A stretch of DNA of 64,000 nucleotides from Corylus avellana (taxonomy: Eukaryota > Streptophyta > Magnoliopsida > Fagales > Betulaceae), in assembly GCF_901000735.1 (NCBI RefSeq), contig NC_081542.1, positions 14,795,577 through 14,859,576 on the forward strand, written 5' to 3'. Below, in pieces: positions 22,371 through 33,262 of this stretch (position 1 is the first letter of the stretch; each line of letters starts with the position of its first letter). Under the pieces are notes generated by a model. It was not told the origin of the DNA and searched no databases. It saw only the letters and a program-made list of their open reading frames with translations. Both the position numbers and the translations under genes were made by a program.

Positions 22371-25300
22371 TCGGTATTTGGATCTTGCCGGTAAGATTTG
22401 AGGTTAGAGCTATTTTGGAACTTAAGTGCCTTTTTCTTTGTTTTTTTCACACTACAACTGAGTCTTGGGTGCCCCTGAGTGCAGACCAATTTGGACAGAA
22501 CATGGAGATTTTGAAAGCTGAGTTTTTCTTTAACGGTTTTAAAAATCAAAACATTTTTTAAATCTGATCCATGATATATATATAATCACCATATGCATTG
22601 CTTACATTTCACAAATCTGATAATGTGTGTATGCTTTTTGTGTAGGTCACTCTAGCTAGATATGAATATAACTATGGATATACCTCTTCACTAGATGAAT
22701 CAATATTCGATAAAGTTTTTCTTTAGGGAAAAATATAATTTAGCCCCCTAAATTACCAGTCATTTTCATTTTAGCTTCCTAATGTTCAAAAAAGTGATAA
22801 AATAGCCCCCAAACTACCAAATAGTTGCAATTTGGCTACTCCGTTAGTCATTACCGTCAAATATGATGAAAAATTCAAAACTATGTCGTTTTGGCAAGGT
22901 TAAGTTACTAAAATGCCCTTTTGAAAAAAAAAATTAAAAAATGCCCACCAAAACGACGTCATTTTGAGGGGGAAAAAAAAAAAACCCGGTGGTTTCCAGC
23001 CACCCCCATTGCATCAATATCTCTCTTAAACTACTAAAAAAATTTAATTCTTTCATAATTATTTCTTCTTCTTCGTTGATATTTTGTTGTGCATGTGGCC
23101 GATGTGAAATCTAACTAGCAAACGAGAAAATACTGGCAGCTGCCTCTAGCAGTACTCAAACCTTGCATAATTTGCATTATATGGGAACACAGAAATATTT
23201 CGTTCCATCAAATCCGATTGAGTTTATCTTCAAGAAGGACTTGGCATAAAAGAGCCATTTTGTGCCTTCCAATAATAGCTTGCCACAACATGTTGAAACA
23301 CAAAAACACTATAAGCATAAAACAGCCGATTACCCATAAGAAAAGATAATCCTTTGAACAAAAGGACATTATTGACCATATCAAATCTTTGATGCTACAT
23401 TTACACAGTAACACACAGCTTCTCTTCCGCGGCAACCAAAACTCTCCTCTCCTTGATTTTTTTTTTTTTTTTTTTTAGTTTATGCGATCAGGCTTTGTGG
23501 CGGTGACTCTTTAACATTTTTCATTTCTTTTTTCTTTGTTAATTTTTTAGAATGTTTTTCCTAAGGTTGTGGTGAATGGAGACGCCGCTGATTCTCTCTT
23601 CATTTCACTATGAAATTGACTTTTCCAAATTCTAATGATTTTGTTAATTTTGTGGCCAATAAATTTGGTGTGAAAGGGGTTTTAAGCTAAATGTGTCTTA
23701 CTGCTCCAAACTAACATGGCCGGCAAGCTGTTATTGAAGGAATTAATCCTACTACCCTATACCCATGAAATGTGAAAAATAAGAAGAATCGCGGAATAAC
23801 AAAGATTAAGCAATCAACATACGATACCAAGATTTAAGTGATTCGGCTTAATAATCCTACATTCATTGGCAGAGACAACCCGAAAAAAATTTACTATCAA
23901 AATATGGAGTACAAAAATAGAAGAGAGAAAATCACTCAAATCCCAAAGCCCAAAACACCAAAATCTTACTATCACACAAGGGAGACTATTCTCAAAAGAG
24001 AAAACAAAAGACAAAAAATACAAACTCTTCTTTTGCTGGAATAGATTGCGGCTGATCTCTATTTTTCTCTCTAACTCTGCAACACTTTTTCTTCTTCTCT
24101 CTTGTTTTTGGCTTCTCCAAAAAACTCAAGAAGAAAACACTACTTGCTTGATGCCCTTGCACACACTTTTAAGTTCTCTCTCTCATGCGGCAGACATAAC
24201 TTCTACGGCACTCTCTTCTCCTAACCTGCAGCCCACACTGAAAGTATAAAATATACTCCAAACTACACCTAGAAGGGGGTGAATAGATGTTTATAAAAAA
24301 CAACGTGGAATTAAAACTAAGAACCATGCACCAATTAATCACCAAAATATGTAAGGCAATAAAGGATATAGACACAGATATTTTGAGGATGAAGTGAAAA
24401 CCTTCGAAGAACTCTTTAAATGGAAAAACCACTCCATGGCAATCAAACCCATGAAATCATGCACTATAGAAGAATGAGAAATTACAAGTTATTCATACTT
24501 ACAAAACCTTTGTAGTTGACACAGACTTGTCTAGACAAGTGACCCTTCTTGCCTTCTATCGAGGTAGTTCTCACAGAACCTCTAGAAACTTCTTCTATTG
24601 ATTTCCCATGTCAGAACCTCTAACAGGCTTTTTGATTGTCGTTGAAGAACAACTTCTCAAATATCAGCAACACTAAGAGAAATATAATACTCACGCTCTG
24701 AATTTCTAAAAATTCTCTCTTAACACAATATAGAATTTTTCCCCTTAGTTGCTTGAACAAATCTTGCTTTGAAGAGCCCTATATAAAAGCAACTAAGAAT
24801 TAGGTTTCCTTGTTGAAAAGGAAAACCTTTATATGAAAAATCCAAGGCAGCGTTCAGACGTCTGACAGTCCAATTCGAACGCATCTGGAGTTATATAAAA
24901 ATCCAAGCTGAAGTTCGAAAAATCTTAAAACGACAATTGACAACTTTCATTCAGACAAACTGGATACTCGTTCGGACACGGCTAAGTTAAAGTTCATCTT
25001 TGTCATCTCTTGTCCCAACCCACAGCAAACGGGCTTGCGAATGGAGCTCTCGAAATTCACTATGTACAACTCTCGTTCGGACGGCCCAACAAACCCCCTG
25101 CGAACGAAGGTCTCGAATTTTACTATGGACTGCATCCGTTCGGAGGTCTAGCAAACACCTAGCGAACGAAGCATCATGCCTTCTCTTGTATCATTAGCCG
25201 TTCAGATGCCAGGAAACGCTCTAGTGAATGAGGCCTTCTAGAAAACATGCAGAGGCTTGCCGTATCAACTTCACCGAATGCGCTTGCACACCGAAGCTCC

Positions 25301-25689
25301 ACAAAAAGAAAACTTACAAATTTTGACCACTAAATTAGCCAATAAAAAATAACTAACACACACTTTCCCTTGTGCGGTTTTATGCTTGTCGCATTGCACC
25401 ATTCCACACGGACACAACATGTCCTTTTATAAGAGCACTAAGTTGGTGCCAAGTCCAAGTTGAAGGTCATCTAATACTCTGAAAGGAAAACCAATTCCAA
25501 GAGCAATTGGGATTGAGAATGAAACGTGAAAAAAAGGAATTCTCTTTTAAAGCCAATGGATCCCACTTCAAGACTTGTTAATTCAAGTCACTCCATAACA
25601 CAAAGAAGCTCTATTATGCCAAGTCCTAATAGAAGTTTAATCTCAATTCAACCGGGGTGATGTGAGAAGAGAAATGAATTTTGGATTAA
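22371..25689. mobile_element. Inserted block splitting duplication unit A (repeat-derived)
   Basis: Comparison with unit B (30925-31165) shows that sequence contiguous there is separated here by about 3.3 kb. The block holds one arm of a low-complexity foldback (22730-22990, AGCCCCCTAAA words), a T-tract (23458-23479), and an LTR-like region from about 23730 to 25600. No intact gene was found. The exact insertion ends and target duplication could not be fixed, and more than one event is likely. Confidence 0.5.
25075..25262. repeat. Degenerate 62-63-bp tandem repeat
   Basis: Three consecutive units start with GTTCGGA(C/G)G or GTTCAGATG at 25075, 25138 and 25200. Each continues with (C)AACAAAC.CCCTGCGAACGAA-like sequence. 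A weaker fourth unit lies upstream near 24970. The unit lies in an LTR-like block. Confidence 0.6.
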
Positions 25690-25932
25690 TTTCTACGTTC
25701 TTTGTGATTCCATTTTATTTCGTATCACTTTTGACTTGTGTGCATAGGGTGAACTCGTTGTGGCATCCATTCCACCACAACTTGTATGCATCGTTCAATT
25801 AGGCTAAAATCTAACCATAACATTAATGCACATGCAACAAAGTTCTAAAGTTTTCCATTTTATGGTATGTTTGCTTGGACTTTTTCCATAACAGGAGCCT
25901 CATCTGATTATGACAAACGTCATAACATATTG
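25690..25932. repeat. Displaced distal end of duplication unit A
   Basis: It matches 30944-31165 over most of its length, including CTTTGTGATTCCATTTTATT and CATAACATTAATGCACATGC. It shows where unit A resumes after the insertion. Confidence 0.7.
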
Positions 25933-26345
25933 GGGTAATTACATTTTCCGCCCATCAACTATAACTCATTGTCACTTTGCCCCATGAACTGACAACCATA
26001 CTTCCCGACCCTATCAAACTACAATTTTGTGCCCAAAACCCCCTTCTATTAGTTAAAGGTGTTAACTTAGACGGTCAACCTGTAACGTGCGCCCCACATG
26101 CCATTTTATCAATTTTTATACCACTTTTGCCCTTGCTTTGAATTATTAAAGCAAGCTGGCCCATTTCACTATACTTACCACATGTAAGTGCATGATAGGG
26201 TGAGGAGAAAACAAAAAGATAAAACATAAATAGCAGCCTTCATCCACCTTCAAACCGCAGGCCATGGGTCATCTGCATCTGTGGGTTTTTTTTTTTTCTT
26301 AATTTGATGCATCACGTCATCTCTTGAATGCATTGATGTGTTGGC
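25933..26345. other. Gene-free stretch with one foldback arm
   Basis: 25933-26110 is low-complexity (GCCCATCAACTATAAC, TTGCCCCATGAACTG words) like one arm of the foldback family seen elsewhere. No gene was seen. Confidence 0.5.
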
Positions 26346-26885
26346 TCAGATCCGAGTAATAGCCACCACTTTAGCCTCAAGTTCCTTCCAATCTCTATCA
26401 GCCATATCTTCTGGTTTCTTCCCATACAACACCTTCACCATCTCTTGTTGCACCAACAAATCCTTGATATGTCTCTGCCATAACCTGAAATTATCGGATT
26501 CATCGAACTTCATCACGTTGAATTTTGTAGAAGATGTACCAACCCCAGCCATCATAGAATTATGCTCTGATACCAATTGTTGTTACAGTGCACAATACTG
26601 ATAAACAATATAGAATCGAAAAGAGAGAGAGATTAAGTGAGAGAGTCGAGAAACTGATTTAACGTGGTTTGGTAATGTGCTTACGTCCACAAAGAAATGA
26701 CTGTATTTTACTCTTAATGATTCAGGGTTACATCATAACATATATATATAGGAAAAACCCTAAACCCTAATTGTACAGATGTATTTTGGAAATTTTCAAA
26801 ATACCCTGTACTGTATGGTGAACGTCGCTCTACTCCCGTCTACTTGGCATTCCACTAGTGTTAATATAAGCCACTAGTTCCAACA
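26346..26885 (-). mobile_element. Truncated Ty1/Copia element: 5' LTR, primer site and gag start
   Basis: Minus strand. The LTR is 26581-26885 (305 bp, TGTTGGAAC...CTGTAACA). It is followed by a primer-binding site TGGTATCAGAGC (26564-26575), matching initiator Met-tRNA usage. The gag start (26346-26576) contains KFDESDNFRLWQRHIKDLL and KVLYGKKPEDM, typical of Copia gag. The frame breaks after about 76 residues, and no protease, integrase or reverse transcriptase follows. It is a dead 5' fragment. Confidence 0.8.
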
Positions 26886-27023
26886 ACTTTCTTAATTTTT
26901 AATAATGATTCTATTTCTTCCAACCTATAGAATCTCTCATAAGCAATCTTCCAGTCTATATCTAATGGAGCTTTTTGGCTTGGATTCCCCATTCAAATCA
27001 TCAGATATGGACAAATTTGTGTC

Positions 27024-27284
27024 CTATAAGTTCCAATTCATGCTCAGAAGTTGAAAAAGTTGCCGCAAAACCTTATTACCGAGAGACCCGAGAAGCATGT
27101 TGGGGTGGAACTGTGTGCCATGAGGTAGCTGATTTAGCAGAGAGACGAAGGAATTGTTGTTGTCATCCATCCCTCTTGAGCGTTCGCTATTAAGATCGCC
27201 GTGGAATCGCTTCCCAGAGGAAGACCCCCCCATCGGCCTTCTCGTCATTTCATTCCAAAATTGTGATGGTAGCGTGCGTTTCAC
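27024..27284 (-). pseudogene. Unidentified gene fragment
   Basis: An 86-codon frame with non-random composition (QFWNEMTRRPMGGSSSGKR, then DDNNNSFVSLLNQLPHGTQF). It looks like part of a real protein, perhaps a regulatory protein with a serine/asparagine-rich region, but I do not recognise it. It lies between a dead Copia end and duplication unit B, so it is most likely a captured or decayed fragment. Confidence 0.3.
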
Positions 27285-27478
27285 CGCCAGTGTGTGTTTG
27301 GAGCTTGAAGAGGCTAGCTGATGAGAAATATTGGAAGCGATGTTTTGCTACTGCATGCCTTCGGCTGTTAATATCCCATCAAAATAATTCTCATCGTTTT
27401 CAAGTAATAAGCCGTAGTTTGCAGTATAAAATAGTGTGATGTGCACAGGAGGGTCCTAGCCATTTTGGTTATGCTCAC

Positions 27479-28426
27479 TAGTGTAGTGTAACTTGTATTT
27501 AGTCATATGGTGGGTCCATCAACATTGGAAGACCTATTTTGTTGGCTCACGTGATTTATGGTTTCCTAGTTAGTTTTCGAATCTTTTTTTTCCTTGTAGG
27601 ATTGGTACTTGGTATTCGCTTTCAACTTGGACTTTGACTCCTTCTCCACGTTGGTTTCGGAGTTTTTTTTGACCGACTTCATACAATATAAAAGGGAGGC
27701 TTTGCTACATAGCAAAGTGGAGGGAGAAAAAAAATGCACTGTGTGCCGTACAAGAGAAGTGTTAAGGTTCAACAATGCCGTTGTTCTGCTCATTTGGATG
27801 GCTCTTAGATACCTTGTGGGGTGCGATTTCGAATGCCGTAAAAGGATTTGGCTTCCCTCATTGGAAATTAATTGGTTTTCAGATGAAATGGTCAAAGGCC
27901 CGATCCTACAAATGGTATTAGAGACAGGGTCATGGGTTCGAGTCACAGGAGCGTCATGTTGAGGGAGGGATTGTTGAGGTTCAACAGTGCCGCTTCTCTG
28001 CTCACTTGGACAGCTCTTAGATACCTTGCGGGGTGCGATTTCGAATGCCATAAAAGAATTTGGCTTCCCTCACTAGACACCAATTGATTTTCAGATGAGA
28101 TGGTCAAAGGCCCAATTCTACAAGAAGAGAAGCCAAAGTGGGTGTTTTTCTTCTTGGGTTTAATTTTGTAAGATAAACAAGAAAGAAAAAACACAAGAAG
28201 CCTATTTGTCCTTTGTCCATTACTAGGCACTTGTGTGAGAGAGTGAGTTTTGGGTGTATTGAGGCTTTGGGTTCTGAGTGGTTTTTTTTCTCCCCACTAC
28301 TCTTGTACTCCATATTTTAAGAAGAACTATTTAAATCTTGGCGTTGTGTGTGATTGCCTAATCTTTATTATTCCTTATTTTTTTAGCATCTCAAAAGTCT
28401 TGGGAAATAGTTGTAATTTCTTAACA
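27479..28426 (+). mobile_element. Probable solo LTR inserted in duplication unit B (contains a TRIM)
   Basis: CTCAC flanks both ends (27474-27478 and 28427-28431). Unit C (53930-53960) has the uninterrupted sequence ATCACTTCACACC at this site, so the insertion is directly visible. The insert ends in TTAACA and contains a TATA-like TATAAAAGGG (27689-27698), as expected of an LTR. Its left terminus (TAGTGT) is not a canonical TG, probably through mutation. Without the nested TRIM and its target duplication it is about 580 bp. Confidence 0.6.
27760..28122 (+). mobile_element. Complete TRIM retrotransposon (151-bp LTRs)
   Basis: LTR1 is 27760-27910 and LTR2 is 27972-28122; both are exactly 151 bp, start TGTT(A/G)AGGTTCAACA and end CTACA. 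Two bases after LTR1 is the primer-binding site TGGTATTAGAGAC (27913-27925). A polypurine tract GAGGGAGGGA (27961-27970) precedes LTR2. Target duplications AGAAG are at 27755-27759 and 28123-28127. The internal region is only 61 bp with no coding capacity, so it was mobilised in trans. The LTRs differ at roughly 15-20 sites, so the insertion is not recent. Confidence 0.9.
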
Positions 28427-28923
28427 CTCACTTCACACCAATTGATGTGACATGTGCCAAATGACCACTTAAAATAACCAAACCTTCCACGTTAATTCGA
28501 ATCATGTCACGTCATTGGTAATTTGGTATGAAATGGATATGGTAAAATGGTCATGGAGAATATATTTATGTATTAGCATATTAATTGCACATACGTTTGG
28601 GTGAAAACAATCAAATTGCTAATCTAGACAAGACACAATATTACAAATCTCCCCTTCCTTGATCAAATCGATGACTCAAAATGATCATTCAATAGTTTTC
28701 AACATTAAAAGTAGTTTTCAAGACTAACACTTGGAAAATTCTTCCAAACCTTTATGATTACACATGTAACTTTGTGAAAGATATTGACATTTCTCGATGG
28801 CTCATAGCATTTTAAAGAAGCTAGAACCATTGATTTTATTGTAACATACAATTATCCATCCATCAATTTCTTCTCACACCACAATAACATAATTAACATT
28901 CCGAGATTCGACTAGAAAGGCTC

Positions 28924-30515
28924 CTAGGCTTTTGGAAGAAAGCTCCTTGCGATGTTCCCACCTCCACCATTAGGATAAAACCCGCCAGGTTTGTACTCAT
29001 TTCCACTTCCATATATTATCCTCAAGATCTCTGGTGGCGTCCGAGCATATGAACGGGAGTTAGAATTGGCGGAGAGGACATTGCTGTGTGTGCGATTTTC
29101 CGCTCCAAAAGAGAAAGGCACTTTTACGCCTTCATCTTTGTTGCCACAGCCACCCAGCTTGTTTCTGAGCCAAGAGATTCTGTTTGTAAACGTAGCTACG
29201 GTCAGGTTATATGGAAGCACCTTCTGGTCGGCTCTCTCGTATAGTAGTGTTCTTATAACCGCATCTTGTCCGGCCTCAACGCCTAAAAGCGACGCCACCA
29301 ACTACAAAGGGAGAGTATTGATTAGTTATAGGGTGATACTCGCATGGTTGAAGGAAAATTGTTTAAGGTTTTCTAATAAATAGAAATTAGCCTCGGTCAT
29401 GTAGACCACACACAATTCTATATGATCTCAATCCCATCCTCGAAGCCCTTCTATTCTCACACGATCTTCCACCAAAACTCCTCAAATTATATGAAAATAT
29501 AAAAAATATTTGGTGACTTTCCATACGAGACAACTGTAGGAAAATTTGATTTAAACCCATTTTTGGGTTGTAAACAAATTAATGTTTTCAACTGAATACA
29601 TTTTCTGACAGAAAATAAATATTTTGCGCCAAAACAAAAGGGGCTTTATTATGGTATCAGAGCAAATGTTCTAGTTCAAATCTTATATATGTCATTCACC
29701 TTGATACCATATCAATCAAATATTAATTTTGTGTATTGAGCGTCATCACTTGTTAATGCCACGTGTGGGGGAAAAGTGTTAGAATATAATTAAATCAACT
29801 ACTTTCTATTAGCTTAAAATGAGTATTAGTAGAGGTTCTTACACTTCGAGAAGTTTCGTTGGTAAGGCTTGGAATGGTGCCAACATAACCGACGAGTCCT
29901 ACATAAGGGATTGCATAACATGCTAAGAGATAGTGAACTGTGTCATAGTAAGGGTCGAATGGAGGGTTCAATTTGAAACCAATTGCATTGTCAAATAAGT
30001 TTGCAAAACTCTGAGGGCTAAGATCCAACTTCGACCTTGGAATTCCTCCTATTGATGTAATTATAGCCCTGAAAAGTCATTGTCAATTTATTAAATACTG
30101 TTTATTTGCTAAACTGAAAAAAATAAAAATAAATAAATAAATAAATAAAAACCGGAGGAGATAGCAAAGTAAATGAAAATAAGTCAAATATATATATATA
30201 TATATATAACCTGAGATGACCAACTTCCTGATATGCGAATTCCTCGATGATCTTGCCAACTTCAGGCTCAAGATTGGCCTTCTTAGCACCAACGGGAGGC
30301 GGACCACCTGCAGCAAACGTTGGAGCGATAGCATCGAGTCCTTTACCAAGTGCACCATACAAGAAAAATTCAGCTTCAAGGAATTCAAGGTTAAAAGCAA
30401 ATTGAATCCGATCAATATCATTGGCAACAATTGGCCCACAGTTGGGAGTACCTAAGACCTGGCTAAGTTTCAGTGAAATAATAAAGATAAAGACATAAAA
30501 GGAAGGGCTAGCCAT
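28924..30515 (-). CDS. Desiccation-related protein PCC13-62-like, copy 3
   Basis: Exons are 30211-30515, 29843-30068 and 28924-29301, with intact GT-AG borders; the product has 302 residues. A signal peptide of about 22 residues precedes the ferritin-like domain (NCGPIVANDIDRIQFAFNLE, EAEFFLYGALGKGLD). The conserved LVASLLGVEAGQDAVIRTLL and GGFYPNGGGGNIARSF regions follow. No disabling change was seen. Intron 1 has a TA microsatellite right after the donor (30188-30209) and an A-rich run. It is nearly identical in organisation to copy 2, as expected from segmental duplication. It is likely a secreted, dehydration-linked protein; that role is from family knowledge only. Confidence 0.88.
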
Positions 30516-30578
30516 TGTTTATAATGTCTAAAGCATGTAGCTTAGGTGAGATGTGAATGATTGAGGTATGCATTAGCA

Positions 30579-30588
30579 GCTTATATAG
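30579..30588 (-). promoter_or_regulatory. TATA box of desiccation-related copy 3
   Basis: CTATATAAGC on the minus strand lies about 65 bp upstream of the ATG, in a block conserved with copies 2 and 4 (GCATTAGCAGCTTATATAGA on the plus strand). Confidence 0.65.
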
Positions 30589-31165
30589 AGAAGAATTGTT
30601 AGGGATAAGATTAGGGTACATGAGATATATTTAGTATTTGAGTTAGAATTATTAGAATTAGGTTAATTAAAATTAGTATTTGGATTAATTAGGAGTTCTT
30701 ATATATCCATCAGTTTTGGTGTCATACTATAAATTGCATTCTATATAAAGATCATTTTGTTGTCATTAAGAAAAATAAGATAATGTATTTGTGAATATGT
30801 TGTATTCTCTCGCCTTGAATGGAGTTTTGAGTCTCCGCTAATATTTTTGCCACTATTGCTACAATTTATTGTAGTGTGGTAAAGATAGCATTTATATTTT
30901 CCTTAATTTTCAGCTTGTTGGCTGTCAACCTTGGTCAGTGCTATAATTTTCTTTGTGATTCCATTTTATTTCGTATCACTTTGGACTTGTGTGCATAGGG
31001 TGAAGTAGTGACAGCCTGTATGCATGGATCAATTAGGCTTACATCTAACCATAACATTAATGCACATGCAACAAAGTTCTAAAAATTTTCATTTTACAGT
31101 ATGTTTGCTTGGAATTTTTCCACAACAGAACCCTCATCCAGTCATGACAGAGGCTAGAACATATA

Positions 31166-31824
31166 AATGTTTATGCAATGTCATCATTATTAATGTATAC
31201 CGTTATAATTATAACCAAGCTCCCCTAAGAAAGTTATATCATTTTTCTTAATTTCTAAGTAAAATCTTAACTTAGTTGATGTATAATTTGTGATAGATGT
31301 TTAGGCATTAAAATCTAAACCATTTGTTTTAATCCATTCAAAACCATCCTAATAAACACGAATTTTAAATAAATCAAAAGGAGTTTGAAAGAGATAGAAG
31401 AAGAGGAGATTTTCAATGTGTAAAAACTACTCTGACAGTAGGCTGCATATAGTGTAACTATAATCGTTTTAGTGTTTGTTCATCGACAAACATGTACTTT
31501 CGAAAATAATATAAAAATAATTATTAATTTAACAATTATTAAATTTCAACGGACACTTAATCTTAACCGTCAGATCAATCTTATAATTAACAGTTATTTA
31601 ATTATAATCATTATATCATAATTAATTTTAGTAATGATTACTTAATTTCAATTGTGAGATAAAACTGATTTAATGTTACACAATTGACATTGCTAAGGGC
31701 CAAACAAATCTAACCGTTGGATCTAATTTAGAAGTATCTTTATCTAGATCTAATCGCCAGATTGAATGATAACAACCGTCCAAACATTAACGATTCCTTA
31801 GCCAGTTTTTTTTATTTTTTTTAT
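31166..31824. other. Gene-free stretch after duplication unit B
   Basis: AT-rich DNA. 31550-31800 has recurring short phrases (TAATTATAATCATTA, AACCGT.AGATC) but no clear gene or element ends. Confidence 0.5.
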
Positions 31825-31912
31825 ATTCACGCAAGAGGGGGAGATAAATTTAAACTAGTGACTTTCATTTTATTAGGCGTAATTCTAGCCGATTAAGCTA
31901 CCTTGGGGACAG
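31825..31912 (-). mobile_element. tRNA-derived SINE copy
   Basis: The minus strand has AAGGTAGCTTAATCGGCT (A-box-like) and AAGTCACTAGTTTAAAT (B-box-like, decayed). It matches the copies at 55-111/5000-5037 and 6385-6478. Confidence 0.6.
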
Positions 31913-32209
31913 CCAATGTTGCTTTTGATAAGTTATATATGGACTTGATTGAATATCTTTTTTTATTTCAAAAAAGTCCAAACAGAACTTTTTAAACTAT
32001 ACTTGAGATTACAAGTACAAAAGCATAACCTTAGAAAAAAAAAAATGTAAGTGAATATGTCTAATCTTTTAAATTAATGGTATAAATTCGCACTTGATTA
32101 AATATTTAAAACATTTGTTTTATACTCTGTTAACTTTTCCGCATAGGAATGAAAGGAAAACTCAATTTTAGTAATTGTAATTTTAAAAAGTGGAGAATAA
32201 TCGAGTCTC

Positions 32210-32306
32210 AAAGGAGTAATTCAATCAGTTAAGAATTACGCCTCATGTAATGGAGATTATTAGTTTAAACCTACCCTTCTTGTATGGACATGTAAAAAAA
32301 AAAAAA
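32210..32306 (+). mobile_element. tRNA-derived SINE copy with A-tail
   Basis: The plus strand reads AAAGGAGTAATTCAATCAGT, then GGAGATTATTAGTTTAAACC, and ends in an A-run (32293-32306). It is the same family as the other three copies, in the opposite orientation. Confidence 0.55.
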
Positions 32307-32475
32307 GTACAATTAAGAAACTGGTTTAAGAACTAGAAGAGGAAATTGAAATCATTTATTTCTTTCTAATCTAATGAAAATAAATAAAAAATGAAAAATA
32401 AAAATCAATAAGAGTTTTAGGGAAAAACTTTTCACAAAGGTAATTAATAAAAAAATGAAAAATAAAATAATCCCC

Positions 32476-32499
32476 TCTCTCTCTCTCTCTCTCTCTCTT
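32476..32499. repeat. (CT)n microsatellite
   Basis: About a dozen CT repeats. Confidence 0.85.
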
Positions 32500-33071
32500 T
32501 ATACTATGGCAGGAAAGGTAGCACCTAGAAAAATAGGATCCCACCAGTAGGCACTTGACAAATATATCTCACGTTTTCTCAAAATATCACAAGTAAAGCT
32601 GATAAATTTTTACACTATCATATATATGTGAAATTGACACGAATTAAACACGAAATTAATAAGTTAAGGTTGAAAAGTCTGACATTTAAACTAAATGAAT
32701 CAAGTCAGAATTAACTTATATAATATTATACCTATACTTCAAAATGATCTAAACCCATTGCACGACAAATTGTTTGACAACTTTTTACACGACTCGTAAA
32801 CTCAACACAAACCCAACACAAAATTACCGAATTTGAATTGACCTATATAATTTTATACTTATTTTTAATACGGCCCAAACTCAAAATACGAACACGAATT
32901 ATCGCCACTAATCTCAAATAATTAGAAGAGGTTAAAATTATCAAAATAAACAATTTGAGGAAAGTACGAAATTAAACTCAGCCCAAGTTTGAGAAACTTG
33001 GGCAGGAAACCCATCTCATCCTTGTCATTGGGACCTGATGAATCGAGCTTAGCTGGCATAAAGATAGGGTA

Positions 33072-33262
33072 GGAGATAAATGCCAGATCATATTTCCTGA
33101 CGTTTATTATGTGATTAATGACATTTAAAAAACGTCAATAAAACACTCTTTTTTTTCTTTTTTTTTGGTTGGAGATAAATGCCATGATTATATTTCCTGA
33201 CGTTTATTATGTGATTAGTGACATTTAAAAAACGTCAATAAAACACTTTTTTTTTCTTTTTG
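33072..33262. repeat. 99-bp tandem duplication with internal inverted repeat
   Basis: Units begin GGAGATAAATGCC at 33072 and 33171 and are nearly identical. Each contains CTGACGTTTATT and, about 25 bp later, AAAAAACGTCAATAA, which can pair as a small stem. It could be a mini-MITE duplicated in tandem. Confidence 0.7.

Larger units (their letters stand above)
28432..31165 (-). repeat. Segmental duplication unit B (contains copy 3)
   Basis: It matches unit A (19955-22370 plus 25690-25932) and unit C (53930-56180) through gene and flanks. It is the least interrupted version on the upstream side. Confidence 0.75.

Noticed and set aside
23814..24432. Several overlapping frames on both strands
   Set aside because: They fall in LTR-like repeat DNA, have no domains and overlap in multiple frames.
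27566..28051. 161-codon minus-strand frame
   Set aside because: It runs across both LTRs of the TRIM and the outer LTR, so it is a repeat artefact.
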